Positions 42,412 through 51,060 of a DNA stretch of 64,000 nt are shown in pieces. Position numbers and translations under genes: made by a program. This DNA comes from Sphingobacterium sp. LZ7M1. Lineage in GTDB: Bacteria > Bacteroidota > Bacteroidia > Sphingobacteriales > Sphingobacteriaceae. Location of the stretch: NCBI RefSeq assembly GCF_024296865.1, contig NZ_CP101134.1, forward strand, positions 3,968,001 through 4,032,000, in the 5' to 3' direction. How positions within the stretch are numbered: position 1 is the first letter of the stretch; every line of letters starts with the position of its first letter. The notes beneath the pieces are model-generated. The model searched no databases and was not told the origin of the DNA. It saw only the letters and a program-made list of their open reading frames with translations.

Positions 42412-44337
42412 ATGAGAATAATTAAGCCGTTGAATCACATCAAGATAGTTCCTAGATGGATTATTTTTATGTTTGACATAGCCGTATCAGCCTGTGCCTT
42501 CTTACTTGCATTTACCCTTTACAACAACTTCAACGTAGATTCTTTCTCAAAAACGGACTTCTCAATTGAGTTCTTATTTTGCATGACTTTAACTGCCATT
42601 TCCTTTATGGTATTTAAGTTATATAGTGGAATTGTCAGGTATACCTCTGCGGTAGATTCTATCCGTATTTTATCGACGATCGTATTCACTTCGATCATCA
42701 TGTTTATCGCTAAGTTAATCTTTATCGCGTTACAAATACATATCAACATTCCGACAAACCTGATCATCATTTATGCTCTATTTGCTTTTACGGGTTTAAC
42801 CACCTACCGTACCTGTATCAAAATCTTCTTTCAGTACACGAAATCTACGAGAAATGGCCGTAAAAATGCCATCGTATATGGCGCTGGGGATTTAGGTATA
42901 GCTGTTAAAAGAACTTTTGAGCATGATTTCCGTTCTGAAAAGACTATCGTAGCCTATATAGACGATAATGAAGAAAAAATTGGAAAATCCATCGATGGGC
43001 TTAAGATCTATGGTTCTAAGGATTTCACAAGGGCCGTCCATAAATTTGGCGTTGATGAATTGATCATTGCTTCTTCCAATATTGATATTGATATCAAGAA
43101 CAACATTATTGATCAAGCATTGGAACATAATATCACGGTTTTGACCTTGCCTCCGGTAAGCAAGATTATCAATGGTGATCTATCCCCTGCACAGATCAAA
43201 CAGATAAAAATTGAGGATCTATTGGAACGTGCGCCGATCCAGATTTCCAATGAAAAATTAATGGATCAATTACGTGGGAAACGCGTATTGGTTACAGGTG
43301 CTGCAGGTTCAATCGGAAGTGAGATCTCTAAACAGCTTGGAAAATACGAACCGCAAATGATCATTCTTTGCGACCAGGCAGAATCTCCTTTGCACAATTT
43401 ACAGTTAGATCTCCAAGATCAATTCAAGAACCAGATCTATCATTCGTATATAGCAGATATCAGAAGTGAAGAACGGATGCGACTGCTCTTCGAGACTTTT
43501 AAACCGCATTATGTTTATCATGCCGCAGCATATAAACATGTTCCAATGATGGAAAACCACCCTAGTGAAGGGGTGAAAACCAATGTTTTCGGCACTTATC
43601 TATTGTCTAATTTGGCGGTTGAGTTTGATGTTCAAAAATTTGTTTTTGTCTCTACTGATAAAGCGGTTAACCCAACCAATGTCATGGGAGCAACCAAGCG
43701 AATTGCCGAAAAGTATGTTCAATCCCTGAACAACTTCCTGACGACTGTCAACGGTATCAAATCGACAAGGTTCATTACTACCCGATTTGGAAATGTATTG
43801 GGTTCTAATGGCTCGGTAATCCCAAGATTTAAGGATCAAATTGAAAAAGGTGGTCCAGTAACGGTCACCCATCCTGATATCACGCGATATTTTATGACCA
43901 TCCCAGAGGCTTGTCAATTAGTGATTGAAGCTGGAAACATGGGGAATGGCGGTGAGATCTTTGTATTCGATATGGGCAAATCCGTAAAGATCGTCGATTT
44001 GGCTAAAAAGATGATCCGTTTATCAGGCTTTACCCCTTTCAAGGACATAGACATCAAATTTACAGGATTAAGACCAGGTGAAAAGCTCTATGAGGAGCTA
44101 TTGAATGACCTTGAAAACACGATGCCTACGCATCATGAAAAAATCATGATCGCCAAGGTTCGTGAAAATGATTTTGAGTTAGTAAAAAATGAAATACACG
44201 TTCTATCCAAACAGCTGGACAGCAACAACAGCCTTAATATAGTGCGACAAATGAAAGTCATGGTTCCGGAATTCAAAAGCCAGAACTCCATTTATGAACA
44301 ATTGGATCAGGAAACCATGGTCAATGTCAACCCGTAA
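42412..44337 (+). CDS. CapD/PglF-like membrane nucleoside-diphosphate-sugar 4,6-dehydratase
   Basis: The 641-residue protein has four or so N-terminal transmembrane helices (about residues 18-135), a first Rossmann-like domain (NAIVYGAGDLGIAVKRTF near residue 153) and a catalytic SDR domain (VLVTGAAGSIGSEISKQL near residue 294). The active site reads FVSTDKAVNPTNVMGATKRIAEKYV near residue 404, with Met in place of the usual catalytic Tyr before GATK, as in the PglF/WbpM 4,6-dehydratase group. LRPGEKLYEELL near residue 562 is also typical. It probably makes a UDP-4-keto-6-deoxy-HexNAc for capsule, O-antigen or protein glycans. No other sugar gene adjoins it. Confidence 0.9.
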   Translation: MRIIKPLNHIKIVPRWIIFMFDIAVSACAFLLAFTLYNNFNVDSFSKTDFSIEFLFCMTLTAISFMVFKLYSGIVRYTSAVDSIRILSTIVFTSIIMFIAKLIFIALQIHINIPTNLIIIYALFAFTGLTTYRTCIKIFFQYTKSTRNGRKNAIVYGAGDLGIAVKRTFEHDFRSEKTIVAYIDDNEEKIGKSIDGLKIYGSKDFTRAVHKFGVDELIIASSNIDIDIKNNIIDQALEHNITVLTLPPVSKIINGDLSPAQIKQIKIEDLLERAPIQISNEKLMDQLRGKRVLVTGAAGSIGSEISKQLGKYEPQMIILCDQAESPLHNLQLDLQDQFKNQIYHSYIADIRSEERMRLLFETFKPHYVYHAAAYKHVPMMENHPSEGVKTNVFGTYLLSNLAVEFDVQKFVFVSTDKAVNPTNVMGATKRIAEKYVQSLNNFLTTVNGIKSTRFITTRFGNVLGSNGSVIPRFKDQIEKGGPVTVTHPDITRYFMTIPEACQLVIEAGNMGNGGEIFVFDMGKSVKIVDLAKKMIRLSGFTPFKDIDIKFTGLRPGEKLYEELLNDLENTMPTHHEKIMIAKVRENDFELVKNEIHVLSKQLDSNNSLNIVRQMKVMVPEFKSQNSIYEQLDQETMVNVNP

Positions 44338-44363
44338 GGCTGTTAAATATTTTTCCTAAATTA

Positions 44364-44393
44364 TTGCAAGTATTCTTTAAAAGTGTATTTTTG
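44364..44393 (+). promoter_or_regulatory. Promoter of the TPR protein gene
   Basis: TTG (44364-44366), a 19-bp spacer and TATTTTTG (44386-44393) fit the Bacteroidota consensus exactly. The leader would be about 20 nt. Confidence 0.75.
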
Positions 44394-44419
44394 CGTTCCG
44401 TAATCTATTAAAACTAAGA

Positions 44420-45097
44420 ATGTCACAAAATAATCAAAACGGTTCTTCAGCGGTAAAAACAGGGCCGAAGAAATCATTTTTCCAAGAAAATGAAAAGAGT
44501 ATCATCTTTATTGTAGCAGGTATCGTTGTATTGATCCTTCTATATTTTGGATACCAAAAACTATATCTGGCACCAAGAGCAGAGAAAGCTGCTAACCAAA
44601 TGTACCAAGCGGAATATTACGCTACTATTGATTCGCTTCAGAAAAAAGCTATCGATGGTGATGGTTCATTCCCAGGTTTCAAAGAAATTGCCGACGAATA
44701 TTCCAACACTAAATCTGCAAACGTAGCGAATGCTTACCTAGGTGGACTATACTTGCGTCAAAAGAACTTTAAAGAAGCAATCAAATACCTAGAACAATAT
44801 ACAGAGACTGGAAGTCAAGTATTGGACCCATTGGTTATCGGTCTTTTAGGTGATGCATATTCAGAAGAGAAAATCTATGATAAGGCGGCCAACTATTACA
44901 AAAAAGCAGCTGATAAGAGTGCTAATGCTTATACTACCCCAATCTTCTTAAAGAAATTAGGTTTGGTATATGAAGAATTACAGGATTACAAAAATGCTGA
45001 GGTTGCTTACCAACGAATCAGAGATGAGTATCCTGAAAGCGCTGAATCTACAACTGTGGATAGCTTTATCGCTCTCGTACAGGCTAAACAACAGTAA
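44420..45097 (+). CDS. Tetratricopeptide-repeat membrane protein (YfgM-like)
   Basis: The 225-residue protein has one transmembrane helix near residues 28-46 (SIIFIVAGIVVLILLYFGY) and then TPR-like helical repeats: KSANVANAYLGGLYLRQKNFKEAIKYLEQY near residue 94, LVIGLLGDAYSEEKIYDKAANYYKKAAD, and IFLKKLGLVYEELQDYKNAEVAYQRI. Topology would place the repeats in the periplasm. This resembles YfgM, which aids outer-membrane protein handling in E. coli, but the function here is inference. Confidence 0.82.
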   Translation: MSQNNQNGSSAVKTGPKKSFFQENEKSIIFIVAGIVVLILLYFGYQKLYLAPRAEKAANQMYQAEYYATIDSLQKKAIDGDGSFPGFKEIADEYSNTKSANVANAYLGGLYLRQKNFKEAIKYLEQYTETGSQVLDPLVIGLLGDAYSEEKIYDKAANYYKKAADKSANAYTTPIFLKKLGLVYEELQDYKNAEVAYQRIRDEYPESAESTTVDSFIALVQAKQQ

Positions 45098-45100
45098 TAG

Positions 45101-45141
45101 TACTAAATCTAAGTACTAAGTAGTTAGTAGTTAGTAATTAG
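45101..45141. repeat. Short tandem repeat of TAGTTAGTA units
   Basis: Directly after the TPR gene stop lies a low-complexity stretch built of TACTAA / TTAGTA / TAGTTAGTA units in direct and inverted order. It is non-coding. Its position just past a stop codon parallels the GAGATGTGAGA repeats in this window. Confidence 0.6.
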
Positions 45142-45229
45142 ATATTGAAATACTTTTAAGTAAAGGAATTAATACCAGGAGGTCAATAAGCATTGACGGA
45201 ATACCAAAAATATTTTAATTAACTTTGAG

Positions 45230-45251
45230 GGCTACCTTTGGTAGCCTTTTT
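45230..45251 (+). terminator. Terminator after the TPR gene, upstream of ribH
   Basis: GGCTACC (45230-45236) pairs with GGTAGCC (45240-45246) across TTT and is followed by TTTTT. It lies 17 bp before ribH. A -7-type TAACTTTG (45220-45227) directly precedes it, so a ribH transcript starting there would begin inside the hairpin. Confidence 0.75.
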
Positions 45252-45267
45252 ATTTTAATTTATATCT

Positions 45268-45756
45268 ATGTCGAGTACATTAAAAAATCTATCTGATTTT
45301 TCCCATTTACAGGTGGGCAATGCTGAGAATCTGAAATTTGCGATTGTAGTTTCTCAATGGAATGCCCAAATCACAGGAGCTTTATTGAATGGAGCATATA
45401 AAGGATTATTAGAAAACGGAGCGAAAGAAGAGAACATTGAATTAATTGAAGTACCTGGGAGCTATGAATTGATCTCAGGGAGCGACATTGCCTTGCGTAA
45501 TCAAGAATTGGACGCCGTGATTACCTTAGGCTGTGTAATCCAAGGTGAAACAAGACATTTTGACTTTATCTGTGATGCGGTAGCCAATGGTATCGCGCAG
45601 GTAGGGATCAAATATAATAAACCGGTAATTTTTGGCGTATTAACAACAGACAACCAAGAACAGGCATTGGACAGAGCAGGTGGCAAGCACGGAAATAAAG
45701 GTGAAGAAGCTGCCATTACGGCAATCCAAATGGGCCTAATCCATAAAAACCATTAA
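45268..45756 (+). CDS. ribH: 6,7-dimethyl-8-ribityllumazine synthase
   Basis: RibH condenses 5-amino-6-ribitylamino-uracil with 3,4-dihydroxy-2-butanone 4-phosphate to form lumazine, the penultimate step of riboflavin synthesis. The 162-residue length is normal for an icosahedral or pentameric lumazine synthase. The binding motifs are VSQWNAQITGALLNGA near residue 28, EVPGSYELI near residue 61 and GCVIQGETRHFDFICDAVANG near residue 88, with catalytic His98. No FMN riboswitch and no other rib gene are present here. Confidence 0.96.
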   Translation: MSSTLKNLSDFSHLQVGNAENLKFAIVVSQWNAQITGALLNGAYKGLLENGAKEENIELIEVPGSYELISGSDIALRNQELDAVITLGCVIQGETRHFDFICDAVANGIAQVGIKYNKPVIFGVLTTDNQEQALDRAGGKHGNKGEEAAITAIQMGLIHKNH

Positions 45757-45898
45757 TGGTATTGTTTTTGATATCTAGGAGGTTATGAAACAAAATACAC
45801 ATACGGACCAGGCAACTCAATCATTCCCAATTTGATTTTGGGGTTGCAGCATTATGCACGTAGTGAATTCCTCTCATATTATCACAAAATTCAGTATT

Positions 45899-46618
45899 AT
45901 GAAACAACAGAAGAATATAGTTTTCTATATCTATTTAATATTTGCTGCCATCACTATTTCTCCAGCAGTCCTATTGGCGCAGTCCAATGGCATTGTCGAT
46001 AAAATCTGGAATGCAGTAGGTGGTAAGAACAAATGGGAAACCACAAAGTATATTATGTTTACCGTATCGGGGAACAGCAAATACCCTGCTATCAGCGGAA
46101 ACAGAAAGTTCTTATTGGATAAACAAACTGGGAATGTTCGTTTTGAAGGTACGCTGAACAATGAAAATGTAGTAGCATTGTTAAATGTTCAGAACCAAAA
46201 ATTAAACCATGTATATGATGAAAATGGTGCTGAAATGGCCGTACAGACCTATAAGGAATTATTGCCTGATTTGATCGCTCAGTACAACATTGACTTGAAG
46301 GTGCTTTCTTTACCGATCACCATTATGTCGTCAAATATCAGTTCGCAGAGCAGTAGCAAGATCATCAATGCAGAGAAACTTCAGAAATTGGACTTCTCGA
46401 ATTTCTTAGGTAACTCAGGAAGCTTTTATGTCAGTGAAGAGTCTGGGCTGGTGAAACGTTTGGACTATGACAATAAGAGCTATTTGGTGAACGGCTATAA
46501 GGATATTGGTAATGGGTTGATCTTACCTACAACCTTTAAAGCGACTTCGGATAGCATTACCTATCAAAAGGTAGCATCTTTTACAGAAATGGAACCAGAG
46601 AAGTTCAAATCCTTTTAA
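45899..46618 (+). CDS. Secreted protein of unknown function
   Basis: I start it at the ATG at 45899, which gives a clear signal peptide (MKQQKNIVFYIYLIFAAITISP, cleavage near LLAQ) and 239 residues; the frame from 45854 adds 15 unlikely residues. The mature part is mostly beta-rich (YIMFTVSGNSKYPAISGNRKFLLDKQTGNVRFEG; SGLVKRLDYDNKSYLVNGYKDIGNGLILPTTF), with a form reminiscent of LolA/LolB-type periplasmic lipid-binding folds. I do not recognise the family with confidence. Confidence 0.7.
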   Translation: MKQQKNIVFYIYLIFAAITISPAVLLAQSNGIVDKIWNAVGGKNKWETTKYIMFTVSGNSKYPAISGNRKFLLDKQTGNVRFEGTLNNENVVALLNVQNQKLNHVYDENGAEMAVQTYKELLPDLIAQYNIDLKVLSLPITIMSSNISSQSSSKIINAEKLQKLDFSNFLGNSGSFYVSEESGLVKRLDYDNKSYLVNGYKDIGNGLILPTTFKATSDSITYQKVASFTEMEPEKFKSF

Positions 46619-46650
46619 GGATCTAAAACTCTCAATCTAAAGGATATTAT

Positions 46651-46678
46651 AAGGCCATTCAATAACTTGAATGGCCTT
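46651..46678. terminator. Terminator between converging genes
   Basis: A perfect 12-bp stem (AAGGCCATTCAA / TTGAATGGCCTT) with loop TAAC. On the plus strand it is followed by TATTTTTG, so it serves the secreted-protein gene best. The LysR gene, read in the other direction, ends at its edge. Confidence 0.82.
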
Positions 46679-47550
46679 TATTTTTGAATCTTTATGATCC
46701 TTTCTATGATCTGCATCAAGCCTGTCCTAGAGTTATCCTGATGGTAGGCTAGATAAACATTGCTCTCCACTTTTTGTTTCAGATTAGAAGAGCTTAATAC
46801 CGAAAGGTCTGACATGTCTTTAACCATACTCAATGGTGCAATGGCATAACCAATATTTAGCTTGACCAGTTCCAAGATAGCGTTCATATTGTTGCATTGA
46901 TGCTTTACCTTGGGTTCAAATCCTAATTTATTGCAAAACTCTTCGCTGTGCCTAAAATACTCAGGAGCGTAATCTTGGTTAAAAGAGATATAATCCATTT
47001 TGCTTAATTGATCCATGGATGCTGGTCTATAATTATTGGCATTCCCCACGATACACAGTTCATCCTTGAACAATAACTTTTTGACCACAACTGCATTTGG
47101 GCTGTGGCTACGGATAATGGAAAGATCCAATTTACCACTTTCCAAAGATGCGATTTGCGATTGGCTGGAAGCCTCAATAAGATTGACCTGCATATTTGGA
47201 AAGCTAATTTTGAGTTCTTCCAAGATTCTCGCAATAAGTCCCTTTGGTGTGGAGCTGATATAACCTAAACGCAGTTCACCTGACACCTGCTCATGGATCA
47301 GTCTGGTTGTATTCTTCACCTGTTCCAAATGATCGATCAATTCATTGATTTGCGCATAGAAGTACTGCCCTGCTTCTGTAAGTTCTACTTTTTTGTTGTT
47401 CCTGTGAAAAAGATCGACCTGCAATTCATTTTCGAGCTCCTTAATCTGCCTGCTCAGCGGTGGCTGGGAAATAAAGAGCCTTTTGGCTGCATTTCCAAAA
47501 TGAAGTTCTTCTGCCAAGGTCTTGAAATAGAATAAATGTCTTAGCTCCAT
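46678..47550 (-). CDS. LysR-family transcriptional regulator
   Basis: Started at the ATG at 47550 (MELRHLFYFKTLAEELHFGNAAKRLFISQPPLSRQIKELE), the protein has 290 residues: an N-terminal winged HTH (residues 1-60), a linker helix, and a periplasmic-binding-protein-like effector domain. The longer frame to 47631 reads through the promoter and lacks homology. It is divergent from the methyltransferase gene, with a palindromic operator between them, the classic LysR arrangement. The effector is unknown. Confidence 0.92.
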   Translation of the reverse strand: MELRHLFYFKTLAEELHFGNAAKRLFISQPPLSRQIKELENELQVDLFHRNNKKVELTEAGQYFYAQINELIDHLEQVKNTTRLIHEQVSGELRLGYISSTPKGLIARILEELKISFPNMQVNLIEASSQSQIASLESGKLDLSIIRSHSPNAVVVKKLLFKDELCIVGNANNYRPASMDQLSKMDYISFNQDYAPEYFRHSEEFCNKLGFEPKVKHQCNNMNAILELVKLNIGYAIAPLSMVKDMSDLSVLSSSNLKQKVESNVYLAYHQDNSRTGLMQIIERIIKIQK

Positions 47551-47551
47551 G

Positions 47552-47599
47552 ATACCTAAAAAGTATTGTACTATGATAAAAATAGTATTTTTTAGGTAT
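47552..47599. promoter_or_regulatory. Probable LysR operator (inverted repeat)
   Basis: ATACCTAAAAA (47552-47562) and TTTTTAGGTAT (47589-47599) form perfect 11-bp inverted arms 26 bp apart, and similarity continues inward for several bases. The repeat lies 2 bp before the lysR ATG and overlaps the likely -33 region of the methyltransferase promoter, so binding could both repress lysR and control the divergent gene. Confidence 0.65.
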
Positions 47600-47611
47600 A
47601 ACTGAATCCGA

Positions 47612-47619
47612 TAAATTTG
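47612..47619 (+). promoter_or_regulatory. -7 promoter element (TAAATTTG) of the methyltransferase gene
   Basis: TAAATTTG matches TAnnTTTG exactly, 18 bp before the ATG at 47638. The -33 position falls inside the right operator arm and lacks a TTG, which fits an activator-dependent promoter. Confidence 0.55.
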
Positions 47620-47637
47620 GATATAGAACAATAGATT

Positions 47638-48363
47638 ATGGAAAAATCAACATTAGTAGAAATAGAACAGCGGTTTGATGCCGATGTGGAGCGTTTTGCA
47701 AATCTGGAAACCAGTCAGGCGAATACCATCGATGCAGTATTGAATATGGAATTGATTACCGATGGAATCAGGGATATGTATCCGAACCTCAAAAACATAT
47801 TGGACATCGGCTGCGGTGCGGGTAACTATGCCATCAAGACCCTAATGAAAAGCAATAATAAGGTCAATGTTGATTTAGTCGACTTAAGTCAACCTATGCT
47901 GGACAGGGCAAAACATAGGGTTCAAGAACATACTGAGGGCGAAGTTCAAGTTTTTAAGGGCGATTTTAGGTCCATTGATTTACCCAAGGGCAAATATGAT
48001 GTGATCATTGCAACCATGGTCTTACATCATTTAAGGGATGATGAAGATTGGGAAAAGGCATTTATGAAACTCCATGGTTTGCTGAACGAGGGTGGAAGTA
48101 TCTGGATTTTCGACATCGTGGAACAAAACAGTACTGAAATCCAAAAATTCATGTATAATGACCGATATGGGGAGTTTTTAGTGAAATTGAAAGATAAAGC
48201 CTATCAGGAACATGTTTTCGCCTATATAGAAAAAGAGGATTCTCCAAGGCCCCTAATCTATCAATTGCACTTGTTGGAGAAGGTAGGTTTTAAAAAGGTC
48301 GATATATTGCACAAGCATTTATGCTTTGCTTCGTTTTTGGGATTTAAAGGTGAAGAGATGTGA
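47638..48363 (+). CDS. Class I SAM-dependent methyltransferase
   Basis: The 241-residue protein has the Rossmann-like methyltransferase core: motif I ILDIGCGAGNYAIKT near residue 54, DLVDLSQPMLDRA (motif II acidic residue) near residue 79, GDFRSIDLP, and DVIIATMVLHHL near residue 121. The substrate is not evident. Divergent pairing with a LysR regulator through a palindromic operator suggests inducible expression. Its stop codon lies inside a GAGATGTGAGA repeat. Confidence 0.88.
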   Translation: MEKSTLVEIEQRFDADVERFANLETSQANTIDAVLNMELITDGIRDMYPNLKNILDIGCGAGNYAIKTLMKSNNKVNVDLVDLSQPMLDRAKHRVQEHTEGEVQVFKGDFRSIDLPKGKYDVIIATMVLHHLRDDEDWEKAFMKLHGLLNEGGSIWIFDIVEQNSTEIQKFMYNDRYGEFLVKLKDKAYQEHVFAYIEKEDSPRPLIYQLHLLEKVGFKKVDILHKHLCFASFLGFKGEEM

Positions 48364-48374
48364 GATATGAGACA
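48355..48374. repeat. Single GAGATGTGAGA-type repeat overlapping a stop codon
   Basis: GAGATGTGAGATATGAGACA begins 9 bp before the end of the methyltransferase gene, and its internal TGA is the stop codon. It is the third copy of the unit seen at 17208 and 19875, here with one arm only. Confidence 0.7.
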
Positions 48375-48403
48375 GTGGAAAGGCTTTTTCAGATAAGAAA
48401 GGA

Positions 48404-48442
48404 GAACATCCAAGGTTATAGGATTAATAGCCTTGGATGTTC
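48404..48442. terminator. Hairpin between converging genes, likely two-way terminator
   Basis: GAACATCCAAGGTTAT (48404-48419) pairs with ATAGCCTTGGATGTTC (48427-48442), 16 bp with one G-U pair, around AGGATTA. Neither side has a long T run, but its position between converging genes and its stability suggest it ends transcripts or protects their 3' ends. Confidence 0.65.
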
Positions 48443-48459
48443 TGCATTTTGATAGTATT

Positions 48460-50946
48460 TTATTGGGCTAGGTAGGTTGATACTCTTCCTATCCTGCCTT
48501 TATCGTCTACTACAGCCAAATTGATCTTGTCTCCTTTTTTGACCTGGATTCCATCTATAGGGAATCGCTGTGATCCTGAATTAGGTTCTGAACCATCAAG
48601 GGTATAGAAGATATCAAAGCCTGGATATTCAATATTTGCTTGGATTTTGTTCCCTTTTTGGACAACGCCTACGGAAGGTAATCTATAGTTGAACCCATCA
48701 GCGATTAGGTCCAGTTTCGGAAGTTCCTTCTTTCCTACTTTATTGACAAAATCGGAATAGCTTTGAGCAAAGGCCTTCTTATCAAATTTGGAGTCCTCCT
48801 CCCACACTCTTTTAGGAGCCCAAGCGCGCTCAGACAAAGCATATAACCTTGGGAACAACATATAGTCCATGCGTTCTGGGGTCAATACGGTCTCTGCCCA
48901 AAGAGCGGCTTTAATACCTAAGAGATTAGATTTTCCTTTTTCGGTCAACCTTACTTTGGAAGCCAGGTATTTCGGTTCCAATTTCTTGCCAGGTTCCGTA
49001 ATGGCCATATTGGAGAAAAAGTTCTCAGGCAACAATGAAAAGGAATGATAAAGATCGGATATTGCGGCCCATTTTAATCCAGGCTCCCTGAAATCACGGT
49101 CCCAGACCATATCCAGGTAGAGATTAGCTGCGCTGATGAACATGGTCTTGTATCCAGCATTGGCCAATTTATAGACTAAATCCTCATGGCCTCCCCCGAT
49201 TACGTTGTTCCATACATCAAGATGCATATTGAGATGAGCCAACTCCTCATTGACTACCATTCCAGAGCCTTTATTGACCATTCCGAACTCTTCCCATCCA
49301 GCCATGATCAACCCTTTGGAGGCACAGATTTCGTTGATCTTCTTGACGTAGTATGGCCAAACCTCATAAACAGTTTTAAAGCCTTCTTTTTCCATCAGGG
49401 CCTGGATGGCCGGAGATTTCTCCCATGAACCCGCTGGAACCTCATCTCCTCCCAGGGAAACCACCTCTAACTTCAAGCCAACCTCATCATACATCTTCTT
49501 GATATCGTCCAATACAACGTCTAAAAAGCGGTAAACGGAAGGCAAGGCCGGGTTCATCACATTATCGTCCCAGTATTGCGCCGAACTGTATTCGGATTTG
49601 TCCTCGGCTTCGTAAAGTAAGAACTCTTCTGCTTCTTGGGTTTTACCAGCTTTCATTAACCTGTTGTACCGAGTTTCCATTGATTTGATGGCAGCTCGTG
49701 CATGACCTGGCGTTTCAATCTCTGGAATGACGGAGATATAGTTTGCCGCAGCATATTTCAATATTTCCTGAAATTGGGCTTTGGTCAAGAAATGACCTTC
49801 AGTCACGTTCGTTCCAGATCCATAGGCAGGTTGAATACTCGTCCCGTCCTGATAGAAAGGTGATCGTTGGGAGCCAATTTCTGTCAACTCCGGTAAGGAT
49901 GGGATCTCTAATCGCCAACCTTCATCATCAATGAAGTGCAGATGGAGTTTGTTGACCTTCAATTGAGCCAATACATCAATGTATTTTTTGATGGTTTCAA
50001 TACCCTTAAAATTACGGGCTATATCCATCATAAAACCACGGTATTCGAACCTTGGTTTGTCATTGACTTCCAAATACGGAAGGCTTACATCTGCCTTGCC
50101 CTTCAATTGTTCTGCAGTAAGCAAGGACTTGATGGATTGTAGAGCATAGAATGCTCCAGCTGGCTCGCTCGCTTCAATAGAAATGCCTCTGTTGTCTATT
50201 TTTAGATTGTACTCCTCATTAGCCATTCCTTTTTTATAGAGGATCTTGATGTTGGCATCCCCTTCATTTCCGTTGACAAAATTGAATTGGCTCAGTTGCT
50301 GAGCGAGTTCCTGGAAAGGCTTTAGAGCAAAGTTGAAATGTTCATGAACATAGTAACTGACATCGGAATTGAATTTATAAGTCCCTTTACCTACTTTGAT
50401 ATGGGCAGGTGTGGGAAGAATCAACTGCTCACCCGAAGAGATCCTAGAAGCATTCTTTTCAAAGAGTTCGTTTAGAAATTTGTTCTGTTCCTCGGAACTG
50501 AGATGCAGCGGAATCACCTGCGGATGTCCGATATTGATGATTTCCTTGGGATTATCTCTGTTTTGAAGGTAAAAACCATTTGGAGTAAGGGAGGTATGGG
50601 TAATTGGATAGGGTGATTTATAATCGATCACCAAGGAGTCTTTCGCTTTGATGAAGGATTGATCCGTAAAATCGATGGAATATAAGTTTCCGTTGCGGTT
50701 ATGTATCGAATAACCATCCACACTTTTCTCTTCAATGGGATACATGGAATTGAACCAAAGGTTGTATCCTTTAAGGTTCAAATTCTGCATGTCATTGTTT
50801 TTTACAATGATCTTTAGTGCTAGATTATCTTTGGGGTTATAATTTTCATTGAAATCCCATTTTACTTCCAGATTATTCTTTTGGGCCTGCACTTGGCCAG
50901 CCAACAAAAGAATTCCGCAGAGACTTAGGGTTTTAATTAGTTTCAT
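48460..50946 (-). CDS. GH20 beta-N-acetylhexosaminidase
   Basis: This secreted enzyme removes terminal N-acetylhexosamine from glycans such as chitin oligosaccharides or host glycoconjugates. I start it at MKLIKTLSLCGILLLAGQVQA (50946), giving a signal peptide and 828 residues; the ORF extends 10 codons further. Order: a beta-sandwich carbohydrate-binding-like domain (about 24-165), a GH20 N-terminal domain (about 170-300), the catalytic barrel (EYRGFMMDIARNFKGIETIKKY onward) with the catalytic Asp-Glu pair in SLGGDEVPAGSWEKSPA, and a C-terminal all-beta module. It stands alone with its own promoter and does not belong to a visible polysaccharide-utilisation locus. Confidence 0.93.
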   Translation of the reverse strand: MKLIKTLSLCGILLLAGQVQAQKNNLEVKWDFNENYNPKDNLALKIIVKNNDMQNLNLKGYNLWFNSMYPIEEKSVDGYSIHNRNGNLYSIDFTDQSFIKAKDSLVIDYKSPYPITHTSLTPNGFYLQNRDNPKEIINIGHPQVIPLHLSSEEQNKFLNELFEKNASRISSGEQLILPTPAHIKVGKGTYKFNSDVSYYVHEHFNFALKPFQELAQQLSQFNFVNGNEGDANIKILYKKGMANEEYNLKIDNRGISIEASEPAGAFYALQSIKSLLTAEQLKGKADVSLPYLEVNDKPRFEYRGFMMDIARNFKGIETIKKYIDVLAQLKVNKLHLHFIDDEGWRLEIPSLPELTEIGSQRSPFYQDGTSIQPAYGSGTNVTEGHFLTKAQFQEILKYAAANYISVIPEIETPGHARAAIKSMETRYNRLMKAGKTQEAEEFLLYEAEDKSEYSSAQYWDDNVMNPALPSVYRFLDVVLDDIKKMYDEVGLKLEVVSLGGDEVPAGSWEKSPAIQALMEKEGFKTVYEVWPYYVKKINEICASKGLIMAGWEEFGMVNKGSGMVVNEELAHLNMHLDVWNNVIGGGHEDLVYKLANAGYKTMFISAANLYLDMVWDRDFREPGLKWAAISDLYHSFSLLPENFFSNMAITEPGKKLEPKYLASKVRLTEKGKSNLLGIKAALWAETVLTPERMDYMLFPRLYALSERAWAPKRVWEEDSKFDKKAFAQSYSDFVNKVGKKELPKLDLIADGFNYRLPSVGVVQKGNKIQANIEYPGFDIFYTLDGSEPNSGSQRFPIDGIQVKKGDKINLAVVDDKGRIGRVSTYLAQ

Positions 50947-50964
50947 ATGATGTAGTTTACAGCT

Positions 50965-50995
50965 TAAAAATAGCACCTTAAAAGGGAATCAGCAA
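50965..50995 (-). promoter_or_regulatory. Candidate promoter of the hexosaminidase gene
   Basis: On the minus strand TTG (50995-50993), a 20-bp spacer and TATTTTTA (50972-50965, one mismatch). The predicted leader is about 15 nt. Confidence 0.5.
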
Positions 50996-51010
50996 TTTTT
51001 ATGAAAAATA

Positions 51011-51042
51011 TTTTGTGTTAATAAAAGTAAATTCTATATTTG
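51011..51042 (+). promoter_or_regulatory. Promoter of tRNA-Glu
   Basis: TTTTG (51011-51015), a 19-bp spacer and TATATTTG (51035-51042) form a perfect Bacteroidota consensus promoter, with a predicted start about 14 nt before the mature tRNA 5' end. Confidence 0.85.
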
Positions 51043-51060
51043 CACACCGGAAAACAAAAC

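Noticed and set aside
45220..45267. FMN riboswitch before ribH
   Set aside because: The leader is under 50 nt and holds only a simple 7-bp terminator hairpin; none of the FMN aptamer blocks is present.
45781..45840. Hairpin GCAAC ... GTTGC after ribH as a terminator
   Set aside because: The stem is short and interrupted and no T run follows.
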